Source of the DNA: Paenibacillus pedocola
GTDB taxonomy: Bacteria > Bacillota > Bacilli > Paenibacillales > Paenibacillaceae
DNA: 64,000 nt
NCBI RefSeq assembly: GCF_031599675.1
Contig: NZ_CP134223.1
Coordinates: 186,001-250,000, forward strand
Direction: 5' to 3'
Under the pieces are notes generated by a model, which searched no databases, was not told the origin of the DNA, and was given only the letters and a program-made list of their open reading frames with translations. The position numbers were made by a program, and so were the translations under genes. Of the stretch, positions 32,678 through 41,805 are shown piece by piece (the first letter of the stretch is position 1; the number at the start of each line of letters is the position of its first letter).

Positions 32678-35464
32678 TTGAGCACAGATAAAATTGGAGT
32701 TCCATTAGAAGGCTTTGCTGAATTCAGCAGAGTAGTGGCTGCAGAAGGCGCAGTCCTGTTGAAAAATGAAGGAAATGTACTGCCGCTCCGCAAGAACGAA
32801 ACCGCTTCAGTTTTTGGCAGAACCCAAGTGAACTATTACCGCAGCGGTACAGGATCTGGCGGAAGTGTGCATGTGGCGTATACGACGAACCTGCTGGACG
32901 GGCTCCGCAGTAAGAAGAATATTAAGGTTAATGAGGAGCTGGCGGCGGTCTACGAGCAGTGGATCGGGCAGAATCCGTTCGACAACGGCGGAGGCGGCTG
33001 GGCGGCAGAGCCTTGGCACCAGAAGGAAATGCCTCTCTCTGATGAGCTGGTGCAGCAGGCCAGAAGCCAGTCGGAAAAGGCGATCATTGTCATCGGCCGT
33101 ACCGCCGGAGAAGACCAGGATAATGCCGACGAGGCGGGCAGTTATCAGCTGAATGATGAAGAAAAAGCAATGCTGAAGCAGGTTACGGCGTATTTCGAGC
33201 AAACCATTGTCGTGCTGAATGTGTCGAACATTATCGATATGAGCTGGCTGAACGATGAAAGCTATGCCAACCCGATTCCTTGCGTGATTTATTCCTGGCA
33301 GGGCGGGATGGAAGGCGGTAATGCGATTGCCGACGTGCTGGCCGGAGACGTAACGCCAAGCGGCAAGCTGACCGATACGATTGCTTATTCCATCGGGGAT
33401 TATCCGTCAACGGTCAATTACGGCAATGAGTTCACCAACCTGTATCAGGAAGATATCTATGTGGGCTACCGTTATTTTGAGACGTTCTGCCCGGAGAAGG
33501 TTCAATATGAATTCGGTTACGGGCTGTCGTATACAACTTTCAGCGTGGAGCCGGAAGAAGCGAAGCTGTCCACTAAAGACGGCAAGACCTATGTGTCGAT
33601 TAACGTAACCGTAACCAATACAGGCAGCGAGTATGCCGGAAAAGAAGTCGTACAGGCCTATTATGAAGCACCGCAGGGCAAGCTGGGCCAACCGGCCAAA
33701 GCACTGGCGGCCTTCGGGAAGACCGGTGTGCTGTACCCGGGTGAATCAGAGCGGCTTACCCTCAGCTTCGCCCTCCATTCCATGGCTTCTTATGATGACG
33801 CAGGTGTGACGGGACATCCGTCCGCGTATGTGCTGGAAGCCGGAACCTACCGTCTATATGCGGGAACCAGCGTGAAGAAGGTACAGGCTATTGCGGTTGA
33901 AGGCAAAGAAGGCTACATTCTGGAGACGCTTGAAGTGGTAGAGCAGCTGCAGGAGGCGATGGCGCCGACCCAGAGCTTTACAAGAATGATGCCGGGAGCC
34001 CGCAAGGCAGACGGCACGTATGAACTGACTTATGTGGAAGCGCCGAAGCGGAAGGTTGATATGGCGAAACGCATTGAGACTAATCTGCCGCAGACATTGC
34101 CGCAGACCGGCGATCAAGGCTATAAGCTGCGCGATGTGCAGGAAGGCAAAGCCAGCATGGAGGCATTCATCGCCCAGCTCAGCGATGAGGATCTGGCTGC
34201 GCTGGTGAGAGGCGAGGGCATGAGCAGTCCGCTCGTTACGCCGGGTACGGCTTCGGCTTTTGGCGGCGTGAGCGATCAGCTGTTCAGCTACGGGATTCCG
34301 GTAGCCTGCACATCGGACGGCCCTTCCGGTATCCGTATGGACAGCGGGCAGAAGGCTACCCAGGTAGCCATCGGTACGCTGCTTGCGGCAACCTGGAATG
34401 CAGAGCTGGTCGAAGAGCTGTACATCATGGAAGGCCAGGAACTGCTTAGAAACAACATCGACACCCTGCTGGGACCGGGTCTCAACATCCGCCGCAGCCC
34501 GCTGAACGGGCGGAACTTTGAATACTTCTCGGAAGATCCGTTTGTTTCCGGAGTATTCGCTGCTGCCTGCACCCGCGGGATTCACAAGGGCGGTTCCAAT
34601 GCTACGCTGAAGCATTTCGCCTGCAACAATCAGGAGAAATACCGCAGCAAGGTTGACGCGGTGGTGTCCGAACGCGCCCTGCGCGAGATTTATCTGAAAG
34701 GCTTCGAAATCGCCGTCAAGGAGGGCGGTGCGAACTCGATCATGACCTCGTACAACCCGGTGAACGGCCACTGGGCGGCGTCCAACTATGACCTCAACAC
34801 CACGATCCTGCGCGGGGAATGGGGCTTCAAAGGCATTGTGATGACCGACTGGTGGGCGGTTATGAACGATGTTGTTCATGGAGGGGCTCCAGACCGCAAG
34901 TTTACGAACTGGATGGTCCGTGCCCAGAATGACCTGTACATGGTGGTCAGCAACTATGGTGCAGAGACCAATGCCTATGGCGATAATACGATCGAATCCC
35001 TGGCGGACGGTACGCTTACCCGTGGTGAGCTGCAGCGCAATGCCATCAATATCTGCGAGTTCATTATGCAGGCACCGGTGTTCTCCAGAGAACAAGTGAT
35101 TGAAGAGACAGTGGAAGCTTTCACTGCTAATCCTGCACTATCAGAGGAGCAGGCACAATCCGTGTCCGGGCAAGGGCAGATCAGGCTGGCGGCTGAGGGA
35201 GGGACCCTCATGAAGGTTGAACAGGCCGGTGTATACCGGCTATTCGCCCGCGTGATGTCCCCAGACACTGAGCTGGCGCAGAGCGCCTGCAACGTGACCC
35301 TTAACGGCCAGGTGCTGACAACCGTTCAAACGAACGGGACGGATGGCAATTGGATTCAGCTGAAGCTGGTTAAGGCTGAGCTGGAAGCAGGCCTGTATGA
35401 AATGAAGTTCGAGCATATTAAGCCGGGCATGCAGATTGAATGGATTGAATTCAAGCAGGTGTAG
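32678..35464 (+). CDS. GH3 beta-glycosidase with permuted domain order
   Basis: 928 residues, no signal peptide. The order is reversed compared with classical GH3: the GH3 C-terminal alpha/beta sandwich comes first (residues ~20-240, opening AAEGAVLLKNEGNVLPLRK), then an FN3-like domain (~265-400, ending in the ASYDDAG region), then the TIM-barrel catalytic domain (~490-790) with nucleophile Asp724 in IVMTDWWAV and substrate-binding KHFACNNQE. The last ~130 residues resemble a CBM6-type beta sandwich. TTG start with GGGAGG 7 nt upstream. Hydrolyses beta-linked glucosides or xylosides; exact specificity not readable. Confidence 0.92.
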   Translation: MSTDKIGVPLEGFAEFSRVVAAEGAVLLKNEGNVLPLRKNETASVFGRTQVNYYRSGTGSGGSVHVAYTTNLLDGLRSKKNIKVNEELAAVYEQWIGQNPFDNGGGGWAAEPWHQKEMPLSDELVQQARSQSEKAIIVIGRTAGEDQDNADEAGSYQLNDEEKAMLKQVTAYFEQTIVVLNVSNIIDMSWLNDESYANPIPCVIYSWQGGMEGGNAIADVLAGDVTPSGKLTDTIAYSIGDYPSTVNYGNEFTNLYQEDIYVGYRYFETFCPEKVQYEFGYGLSYTTFSVEPEEAKLSTKDGKTYVSINVTVTNTGSEYAGKEVVQAYYEAPQGKLGQPAKALAAFGKTGVLYPGESERLTLSFALHSMASYDDAGVTGHPSAYVLEAGTYRLYAGTSVKKVQAIAVEGKEGYILETLEVVEQLQEAMAPTQSFTRMMPGARKADGTYELTYVEAPKRKVDMAKRIETNLPQTLPQTGDQGYKLRDVQEGKASMEAFIAQLSDEDLAALVRGEGMSSPLVTPGTASAFGGVSDQLFSYGIPVACTSDGPSGIRMDSGQKATQVAIGTLLAATWNAELVEELYIMEGQELLRNNIDTLLGPGLNIRRSPLNGRNFEYFSEDPFVSGVFAAACTRGIHKGGSNATLKHFACNNQEKYRSKVDAVVSERALREIYLKGFEIAVKEGGANSIMTSYNPVNGHWAASNYDLNTTILRGEWGFKGIVMTDWWAVMNDVVHGGAPDRKFTNWMVRAQNDLYMVVSNYGAETNAYGDNTIESLADGTLTRGELQRNAINICEFIMQAPVFSREQVIEETVEAFTANPALSEEQAQSVSGQGQIRLAAEGGTLMKVEQAGVYRLFARVMSPDTELAQSACNVTLNGQVLTTVQTNGTDGNWIQLKLVKAELEAGLYEMKFEHIKPGMQIEWIEFKQV

Positions 35465-35491
35465 GTTAGGCCGCAAATGATATTATAAGAC

Positions 35492-35538
35492 AAGCTCCAA
35501 GACACCCTGGCCTCGTCCCGGATGTCTTGGGGCTTTTC
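35492..35538 (+). terminator. Terminator after GH3
   Basis: AAGCTCCAAGACACC pairs with GATGTCTTGGGGCTT, followed by TTTCTG. Confidence 0.75.
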
Positions 35539-35645
35539 TGTTGAATTCATAAGATAAAGCAACAATCCGCCTCCAGTTTCGTCTTAATGATATGGCGGCC
35601 GTACTCTGACATTTGACTATAACTCTAAGGGAGCTGAGAGCAGAT

Positions 35646-36245
35646 ATGAGAAAAGCAATGCTTTTGACGATATTCGTATGCGGTTTGGCACTTGCCGGCT
35701 GCAGTAATAGCACGGATACCAATAACGGTTCTGCCGAATCAAGCCAAGCTGTGCAAGAGACTGCAGCACCAGCGTCTACGGCACCGGCAACTGCCGCGCC
35801 TGATAATGACCAGCCAGAGGCAACTACACTACAAACAACTGCTCCCGCGGCTTCTCCAGCTGCCGGACAGCCATCGGCTGTTTCCGGTACACAGCAGGAG
35901 TATATCGCTAAGCTGGATGCTGTAGAAGCCGGACTCAAGGATCTGCAAAGCTTATATGATTCCGGGGTAACAGCATCCATGAGGGAGGCTGCGGATGAAG
36001 AGTACCAACGGTGGGATAAGGCATTAAATGAAATTTATAATGTGCTTAAGCAGCAGCTGTCTGCGAGCGAAATGGCAGAATTGAAAGAGAAGCAGCTGGA
36101 CTGGATCACCTACAGGGACGAAACAGCTAAGAAAGCGTCATTAGAGTTTGAAGGCGGCACCATGGAGCCGCTGGAATACACAGCTGTGCTGGGAAGTGTC
36201 ACGAAGGACAGGTGCTACGAGCTGGTCAAGTTGTATATGAAGTAA
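35646..36245 (+). CDS. LprI/DUF1311-domain lipoprotein
   Basis: 199 residues. Signal peptide with lipobox LAGC (Cys near 20), then a ~60-residue Ala/Thr/Pro/Gln-rich linker, then a helical DUF1311 (lysozyme-inhibitor LprI-like) domain: EYQRWDKALNEIYNVLKQQL, LKEKQLDWITYRD and MEPLEYTAVLGSVTKDRCYEL. Cell-surface role, possibly protective against lysozyme-like enzymes by analogy. ATG 35646 chosen at the hydrophobic signal; 35613 gives an 11-residue extension. Confidence 0.8.
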   Translation: MRKAMLLTIFVCGLALAGCSNSTDTNNGSAESSQAVQETAAPASTAPATAAPDNDQPEATTLQTTAPAASPAAGQPSAVSGTQQEYIAKLDAVEAGLKDLQSLYDSGVTASMREAADEEYQRWDKALNEIYNVLKQQLSASEMAELKEKQLDWITYRDETAKKASLEFEGGTMEPLEYTAVLGSVTKDRCYELVKLYMK

Positions 36246-36298
36246 GACAAAAGATAAACAACATGTAGAAGACAGTGAGGCTTGAGATTTAGTTCTTT

Positions 36299-36332
36299 AA
36301 GAAATCCGATTATTACATATCGGGTTTCTTTT
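36299..36332 (+). terminator. Terminator after LprI-type gene
   Basis: AAGAAATCCGAT / ATCGGGTTTCTT around an 8-nt loop, then TTTA. Confidence 0.75.
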
Positions 36333-36433
36333 ATGTTCTCCATTAATTAGACTTGCATTTTTGTTAAATTTTGGAAATATAACCGATATATCAATAATGG
36401 ATAACAGAAATAAAATTGAAAGGATAAACCATA

Positions 36434-37060
36434 ATGGATGCTGACAACCGTCCGGTACATAATGAAATAATAGTGACACAAAGAGACGTAGATAATATTT
36501 TATTGTTTATCGGTTATATAATATTTGTCCTTATTGTGCTTCGCTATTTTGGCTTTGTCTCCCTGATATTGCTTAATGTATTGACTATATGGTATCTAAA
36601 TAGGGTAAGAATGTTTGATAGAGTTGGATTGTTGCAACCGGTATTGTTAGGAGTTGTTATACAAAGTGCGTTTCCTTTCTTGATAGGTTTAAACTCTATC
36701 GATTACCTTATGATTGTCATAAAAATCTTTGCTTCATATGATGTGGAAGAGAATGTTCTCTATGTCATCCTAGCAGCCTTATATATGTTAATTACAGTGA
36801 TTATCATTATATTCAACCATATTATCTTAAAAAAACATGTGAAATATAAGGAGAATTTAGGGCCTGCATTAGAAATAGGCAAACTTGTTATTTGGGAGAG
36901 TGGTCTTTTATTTAGTATTTTCATAATCACTGACGGGATAGAAGATGCTCACATTAAAGTTTCCTATTTGTTACTCCTTGCACCAATTATCCTGTGCAAT
37001 CATGGGTTTAAATATGGGATTGAATTGGATAAGGTACGTGAATCTAAAGGGGGAATTTAA
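36434..37060 (+). CDS. Hypothetical multi-pass membrane protein
   Basis: 208 residues with five or six hydrophobic helices (about 23-42, 44-56, 66-84, 110-132, 150-166, 172-186). No family recognised. Codon use is much more AT-rich than the flanking GH genes, which suggests acquisition. AAAGGAT ahead of ATG 36434. Confidence 0.65.
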   Translation: MDADNRPVHNEIIVTQRDVDNILLFIGYIIFVLIVLRYFGFVSLILLNVLTIWYLNRVRMFDRVGLLQPVLLGVVIQSAFPFLIGLNSIDYLMIVIKIFASYDVEENVLYVILAALYMLITVIIIIFNHIILKKHVKYKENLGPALEIGKLVIWESGLLFSIFIITDGIEDAHIKVSYLLLLAPIILCNHGFKYGIELDKVRESKGGI

Positions 37061-37128
37061 TAGCTAAATATTTAAAGATATACCAGGAATTATTATGCGG
37101 GTAAAATTTAAGATAAAAGTAGATAAAC

Positions 37129-37176
37129 AAGGACTGTTCCAAACCGCCGGTGTCATGGCGAACGGAACAGTCCTTT
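37129..37176. terminator. Hairpin terminator between convergent genes
   Basis: AAGGACTGTTCC / GGAACAGTCCTT, perfect 12-bp arms with a 23-nt GC-rich loop; usable in both directions. Confidence 0.75.
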
Positions 37177-37181
37177 TGATG

Positions 37182-37583
37182 TTATTTGCCCATGAGTCCC
37201 TTAAGCCCCTCCATAAACGGGCGGATCTGCTTGATCATGCCGTAGCCCATCTTCACGACAGGCATTGCCCGCTGAATCATCCCGAAGAAGCGCAGCCCGC
37301 CGCCCATGATGCCGCCCAGGCCCGCGCCCCCGGCTCCTCCGGCTCCGCCAGCCCCGCCCAAGCCGCCAAACAGCGGCCCCAGAAGCGGCATAAACGCGGA
37401 CACTTCCGCCCGCTCTGTTCTTCCCGATTTGGAACGGGAGCGCGGTACGGCGGAGAGGATCACAGCCTCCTTTTCACAGCCGGTTATCCATCCTACGTAC
37501 GTCTGACCGTTTTGCAGCGTAATGCAGACCTTGCGGCCTTTCAGCTGTTTGGCCTGCTTACGGACTTTTGCTGAATTTCCCAT
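37182..37583 (-). CDS. Hypothetical protein with Sm-like N-terminus and Gly-Ala repeat
   Basis: 133 residues. Residues ~13-45 (LKGRKVCITLQNGQTYVGWI) look like an LSm/Hfq-type or SH3-like barrel start; a basic Arg/Ser patch follows, then a GGAGGAGGAG run (~75-95) and a hydrophobic Met-rich C-terminus. ATG 37583 with GAGGTGA upstream; TTG 37586 is directly before it. Function unknown. Confidence 0.55.
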   Translation of the reverse strand: MGNSAKVRKQAKQLKGRKVCITLQNGQTYVGWITGCEKEAVILSAVPRSRSKSGRTERAEVSAFMPLLGPLFGGLGGAGGAGGAGGAGLGGIMGGGLRFFGMIQRAMPVVKMGYGMIKQIRPFMEGLKGLMGK

Positions 37584-37789
37584 CAAGGATCACCTCGCCT
37601 TCCTATTTACTTCTATAGTACACAGGGAATTGCAGACGGCTTGTGCTATCCGGACTAAAAAAATTGATCCGGTCTGTTCACAATTAACAGTTGAGAAATA
37701 AGCGCAGGATAGGGTAGTATATCAGTATACTATTTATATTTATGAATTGATTTATATTTATGTTAAATAAATGACAGGGAGAGACCATA

Positions 37790-40700
37790 ATGACGAATTT
37801 CCGCGATCAGATCATTGCCCATTACAAGTTTGAGGATGCAGCACATACCGGTAAAGACAGCTCCGGCCAGGGGCGGGACGGAGCGGCTTACGGCCAAGTG
37901 GCACCAGCAGTCTCTGAGGTAAACGGCCGGATGGCTGTAACGTTTGCGGGAGGGGCCAGCGGTACTTCCTACGTCCAGCTTCCTGCTGATCTGCTTAAGG
38001 ATGTAAGCGACAACACGGGCGTAACGGTAGCGGCGTGGGTCCACTTCGGCAAGGGCGCGAATGTCTGGGAGCGTATATTTGACTTTGGTAAGGGGGAAGC
38101 GGGACCTTATCTGTTCCTGACCCGCAACCTGCGCGGGACGCTGTCGGCCGGAGGCGATCTGGTTGTCGATCCGGGCAGAGGATTTGCCGGCGGCGAGTGG
38201 ATGCATATCGCATTGTCGGTACTCGGAACCCAAGGCGGTACCTTAAGCAGCGCGGGTCCGGTAGTGTATGTGAACGGGGAAGCGGTGGCCGACGGCTCGA
38301 TCAGCCAGACTTCCAGCGGCAACTACGCCCAGCTGCGCAGATGGTTCGAGTCGTTTACGGATGCGGATAACTATAGCCGGAACTTTATCGGCCGTTCGCA
38401 ATATGAGGCCGATGCCGATTTTGCCGGATCGCTCTCCGATCTGCGGATTTATAAGGCCGGGCTGTCAATGGACGAGGTGATTGAAGTGATGTGCGAGTCT
38501 TTGAGTGATGAAGAGATCGTGAAGCTGGCCAGAGATAAGTATCTGTCGTTCCCGACCTCGATTGTTACGAAGGACCTGACTTTGCCGTCAGCGCTGATGG
38601 GCGGAAAAGTGAACGTAACCTGGTCATCGAGCCAGCCAACTGTGCTGTCCAATCAGGGTCAGATTCAGCAGATAGACGCGGCGCAGGCCGTAACGATTAC
38701 CGCTGTGCTAAGCAGAGGTGCAGTTTCGATTGAGAAAAGCTTTGCCGTTTCCGTGCTTCCGCAGCATCTGCCGCCTTACACGCTGACCATCCATGGCAAT
38801 CAGGAAGTGCTGGATGTCAGCGAAGTGATGTACGGCCTGTTCTATGAGGATATTAATAATGCGGCGGATGGCGGGATCTATGCTGAGCTGGTGCAGAACC
38901 GTTCGTTCGAATCCTTTGCCTTTGATACATATTCCCACGCCTCCGGAGAATGCGGCTGCTCCACCGGACGGAACCGGGAGCCGCTGTTTGCCTGGTCCGG
39001 TGATACAGACAAGATGGCTCCGCAGCATCACGGCGGACTAAATGAATTCTTCGGGATTACTGACAAGGACGTCAATTCCTATTATGTGACGGTGGCCGAT
39101 GGCGCGACGATCCGTAACCGCGGGTTCGCCGATTCCAACCAGCACTGCGCGATGTCGGTCAAGACAGGAGACAAGTATGACTTCACGATCTGGGCAAAGG
39201 CGGAGTCGGCGGGTACAATCACTCTCCAGCTTCAAAATACTGACGGCGCTGCAATCAGCGATGCTGTCACCGTAGAAGTTGAAGGCGGGAACACCTGGAA
39301 GAAATACGGGGTAGAGCCGGGGATCGTATTAACGGGTTCTTCTACAGTTCTGGGCCAGCTGGCGCTGACCTTTGACGGTCAGATCTCCATCGATATGGTC
39401 TCGCTCATGCCGCGTGATGTCTGGGGTGCGGGGGAAGAACCCCGTTCGCAGTCCGCCCATTCCAACTATCAGGGCAACCCGAACTACAGGCTGAGAAAAG
39501 ATTTGGTGAACGCGCTTGTCGACATGCATCCGAAGTTCCTGCGCTTCCCGGGCGGCTGTATCTCGGAAGGCTCCTTCATCTGGGAGAATGTCTATGACTG
39601 GAAGGATTCAATCGGCGACATTGAGCTGCGCAAAGAGAATTTTAACGTCTGGGGCTACATGATGACCATGGGCCTGGGCTATATGGAATATTTCCAGCTG
39701 GCCGAAGACCTGAATGCCACTCCGCTTCCGGTAATGGCCTGCGGCGTACTGTGCCAGGCCCGTTCGGACTATGCCCACCCGGCAGGCGGGAAGCTCCGCG
39801 ATTACTATATCAAGAACTTTACCGATCTGATCGATTTCGCCATCAGCATGGACTTCGAGCACAATGAGTGGGCGGCAATGCGCCGGAAAATGGGCCATGA
39901 AGCACCGTTTGACCTGCGCTACCTGGGCGTCGGCAATGAGAACTGGGGCACGGAATTCTTCGCCAACTTCGAAGTATTCAAGACCTCTATCGATGCTTAC
40001 ATGGAACGGAATTATCCGGGATACACGCTGCACATTATCTCCACAGTCGGTGCCCAGGCGGATGACGATGCCTATCAGCAGGGCTGGAAGTTCCTGAGCG
40101 GCAATCTGAGCGGTTCGGCGGAGGTCGCTTTTGCCGACGGGCAGAAGGTCATTCAAGAAACAGTCACCTGGTACGGGCAGCAGCCGAATTACATGGATAC
40201 TATTGCAGACGAGCATTACTACCGTTCTAATGAATATCTGCTCAAGAACGCAGACCGGTATAACTACTACTATAGAGCTTATCAGGCAGATGGCAGTATA
40301 GACTGGAAGGAAACCTCCAAGGTATTTGTCGGAGAATATGCTTCCACGGATAAAAATACACTGGCCGGCGCAGTCGCCGAGGCTGCGGTCATGACCGGCT
40401 TTGAAAATAACGCTGACGTCGTGCTGCTGGCCGCTTATGCGCCGCTGTTCAATAAAGTGCTGACGGACGGAACGTACCGCTGGACCCCGGACTGCATCTG
40501 GTTCGATGATGAGACTGTCTGGTTCACGCCGAACTATTATGTGCAGCAGCTCTATGCCAGGTATTTGGGCAATAAAGTACTGGCAACCTCCTTCTCCACG
40601 TACAAAAACGGCAAGCCTGCAGCGCTGATCCCGCACGGCGGGATTGAAATTGCCGCAGGCAATGCTGAGGTGCTGGTGAAACGTGTGACTGTAACCTCGA

Positions 40701-41530
40701 ACAAGGACGGCAGTGTATTGCTCGAGCAAGACTTTACCCGGGAACTAAATCCGGCTTGGCAGGTCATCCCGGGTTCTGCAGGCAGCCAGCTGCAAGCCGG
40801 CGAAGGTCTTGTGCTGAAGGCGCAGAGCGGCGGCCGGAACGGTCTGTACCTCCTGAACGACAGCTGGAGTGACTATACAGTGGAAGTTGTTGCCTCGAAG
40901 GCCGCCGGCGAAGACGGTTTCTACGTAGGTGTGGGGTTAACGGATATTTCAGCAGAGAAGAAGGACGTTCTGGAGTATGCCATCGGCTATGGCGGCAATG
41001 CTACTGGCGTCAAGGTGTTTAAGGACGGTGTAGAGGCTTACACGCTCGGAGATTACTCCTCCAGTACGGCGGCGGGCAACCTGAGAGCAGCCAGCTATGA
41101 AGCCCTCGCTGACAACACCGATTACACGATTACTGTGAACTATGGCGGTGCGAACGGCTGCAATCTGATCTGCTCGTATACAGACGGTAAGACGGCAAGT
41201 AAGGTGCTTGATTACAAGCTGGAGGCTTACAACAGCGAAGTATTCAACTCGGTCACCAAGGATGCCGAGCATGTGTATGTGAAGCTGGTTAACCCGGCTG
41301 ATGTAGCGAAGGCGACGGAGCTGAAGATTCAGGAGCTGAACGTAGAAGCTGCTGCGAAGCTGATTACGTTAACCGGCGACGCCTCGCTGGTTCATGTACC
41401 TAACGTCAATCAGAAGAATAATGAAAGAGTTGTTCCGCAGGAGCGCGGAATATCAATCGGGAATAATACAGTCATTCTTAACCTGCCGGCGAACTCAGTC
41501 AATGTGCTGGTGCTGGATTTGAAGGCGTAA
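37790..41530 (+). CDS. LamG-GH51 alpha-L-arabinofuranosidase, multidomain
   Basis: 1246 residues. Residues 8-235: LamG/concanavalin-like module (HYKFEDAAHTGKDSSGQGRD, VTVAAWVHFGK). About 240-325: atrophied bacterial Ig-like domain (VNVTWSSSQPTVLS). About 330-960: GH51 core with FRFPGG-type strand KFLRFPGGCISEG, acid/base Glu717 (GVGNENWG) and nucleophile Glu849 (FVGEYAS). The C-terminal ~270 residues are beta-rich, containing a second laminin-like sandwich. No signal peptide, although LamG and Ig modules are usually extracellular. It would release arabinose from arabinan or arabinoxylan. Confidence 0.9.
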   Translation: MTNFRDQIIAHYKFEDAAHTGKDSSGQGRDGAAYGQVAPAVSEVNGRMAVTFAGGASGTSYVQLPADLLKDVSDNTGVTVAAWVHFGKGANVWERIFDFGKGEAGPYLFLTRNLRGTLSAGGDLVVDPGRGFAGGEWMHIALSVLGTQGGTLSSAGPVVYVNGEAVADGSISQTSSGNYAQLRRWFESFTDADNYSRNFIGRSQYEADADFAGSLSDLRIYKAGLSMDEVIEVMCESLSDEEIVKLARDKYLSFPTSIVTKDLTLPSALMGGKVNVTWSSSQPTVLSNQGQIQQIDAAQAVTITAVLSRGAVSIEKSFAVSVLPQHLPPYTLTIHGNQEVLDVSEVMYGLFYEDINNAADGGIYAELVQNRSFESFAFDTYSHASGECGCSTGRNREPLFAWSGDTDKMAPQHHGGLNEFFGITDKDVNSYYVTVADGATIRNRGFADSNQHCAMSVKTGDKYDFTIWAKAESAGTITLQLQNTDGAAISDAVTVEVEGGNTWKKYGVEPGIVLTGSSTVLGQLALTFDGQISIDMVSLMPRDVWGAGEEPRSQSAHSNYQGNPNYRLRKDLVNALVDMHPKFLRFPGGCISEGSFIWENVYDWKDSIGDIELRKENFNVWGYMMTMGLGYMEYFQLAEDLNATPLPVMACGVLCQARSDYAHPAGGKLRDYYIKNFTDLIDFAISMDFEHNEWAAMRRKMGHEAPFDLRYLGVGNENWGTEFFANFEVFKTSIDAYMERNYPGYTLHIISTVGAQADDDAYQQGWKFLSGNLSGSAEVAFADGQKVIQETVTWYGQQPNYMDTIADEHYYRSNEYLLKNADRYNYYYRAYQADGSIDWKETSKVFVGEYASTDKNTLAGAVAEAAVMTGFENNADVVLLAAYAPLFNKVLTDGTYRWTPDCIWFDDETVWFTPNYYVQQLYARYLGNKVLATSFSTYKNGKPAALIPHGGIEIAAGNAEVLVKRVTVTSNKDGSVLLEQDFTRELNPAWQVIPGSAGSQLQAGEGLVLKAQSGGRNGLYLLNDSWSDYTVEVVASKAAGEDGFYVGVGLTDISAEKKDVLEYAIGYGGNATGVKVFKDGVEAYTLGDYSSSTAAGNLRAASYEALADNTDYTITVNYGGANGCNLICSYTDGKTASKVLDYKLEAYNSEVFNSVTKDAEHVYVKLVNPADVAKATELKIQELNVEAAAKLITLTGDASLVHVPNVNQKNNERVVPQERGISIGNNTVILNLPANSVNVLVLDLKA

Positions 41531-41589
41531 GGTATAAATTATCCATAAGCTTTAGTATATCCTCCGGTAATTTTCCGGAAATAGAATCA

Positions 41590-41616
41590 GGCGGCCTCTT
41601 TAGGGGCCGCCATTTC
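41590..41616 (+). terminator. Terminator after GH51
   Basis: GGCGGCC / GGCCGCC arms and a T-rich tail. Confidence 0.7.
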
Positions 41617-41805
41617 TCTTATGCCAGCCGAAAGCTGCTGCCGGCTTCTATGACAATACGTATGGAGTTCAGGAGGTTTGCCCGGCATGTGTGTTTATTC
41701 AGTTACATGTCTATACATTCCGGGCGGAATCGTCGATATTAGTAATGAGAGATTACGCTGCTCGTCAGATTTACTATTTTGAAATCGATTTCCTAGGAGA
41801 TTACC

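Noticed and set aside
33854..35095. Minus-strand 413-codon frame opposite the GH3 gene
   Set aside because: Shadow frame produced by codon bias; the plus strand encodes catalytic GH3 motifs over the same bases.
39608..40729. Minus-strand 373-codon frame opposite the GH51 gene
   Set aside because: Shadow of the catalytic domain; no independent start or ribosome site.
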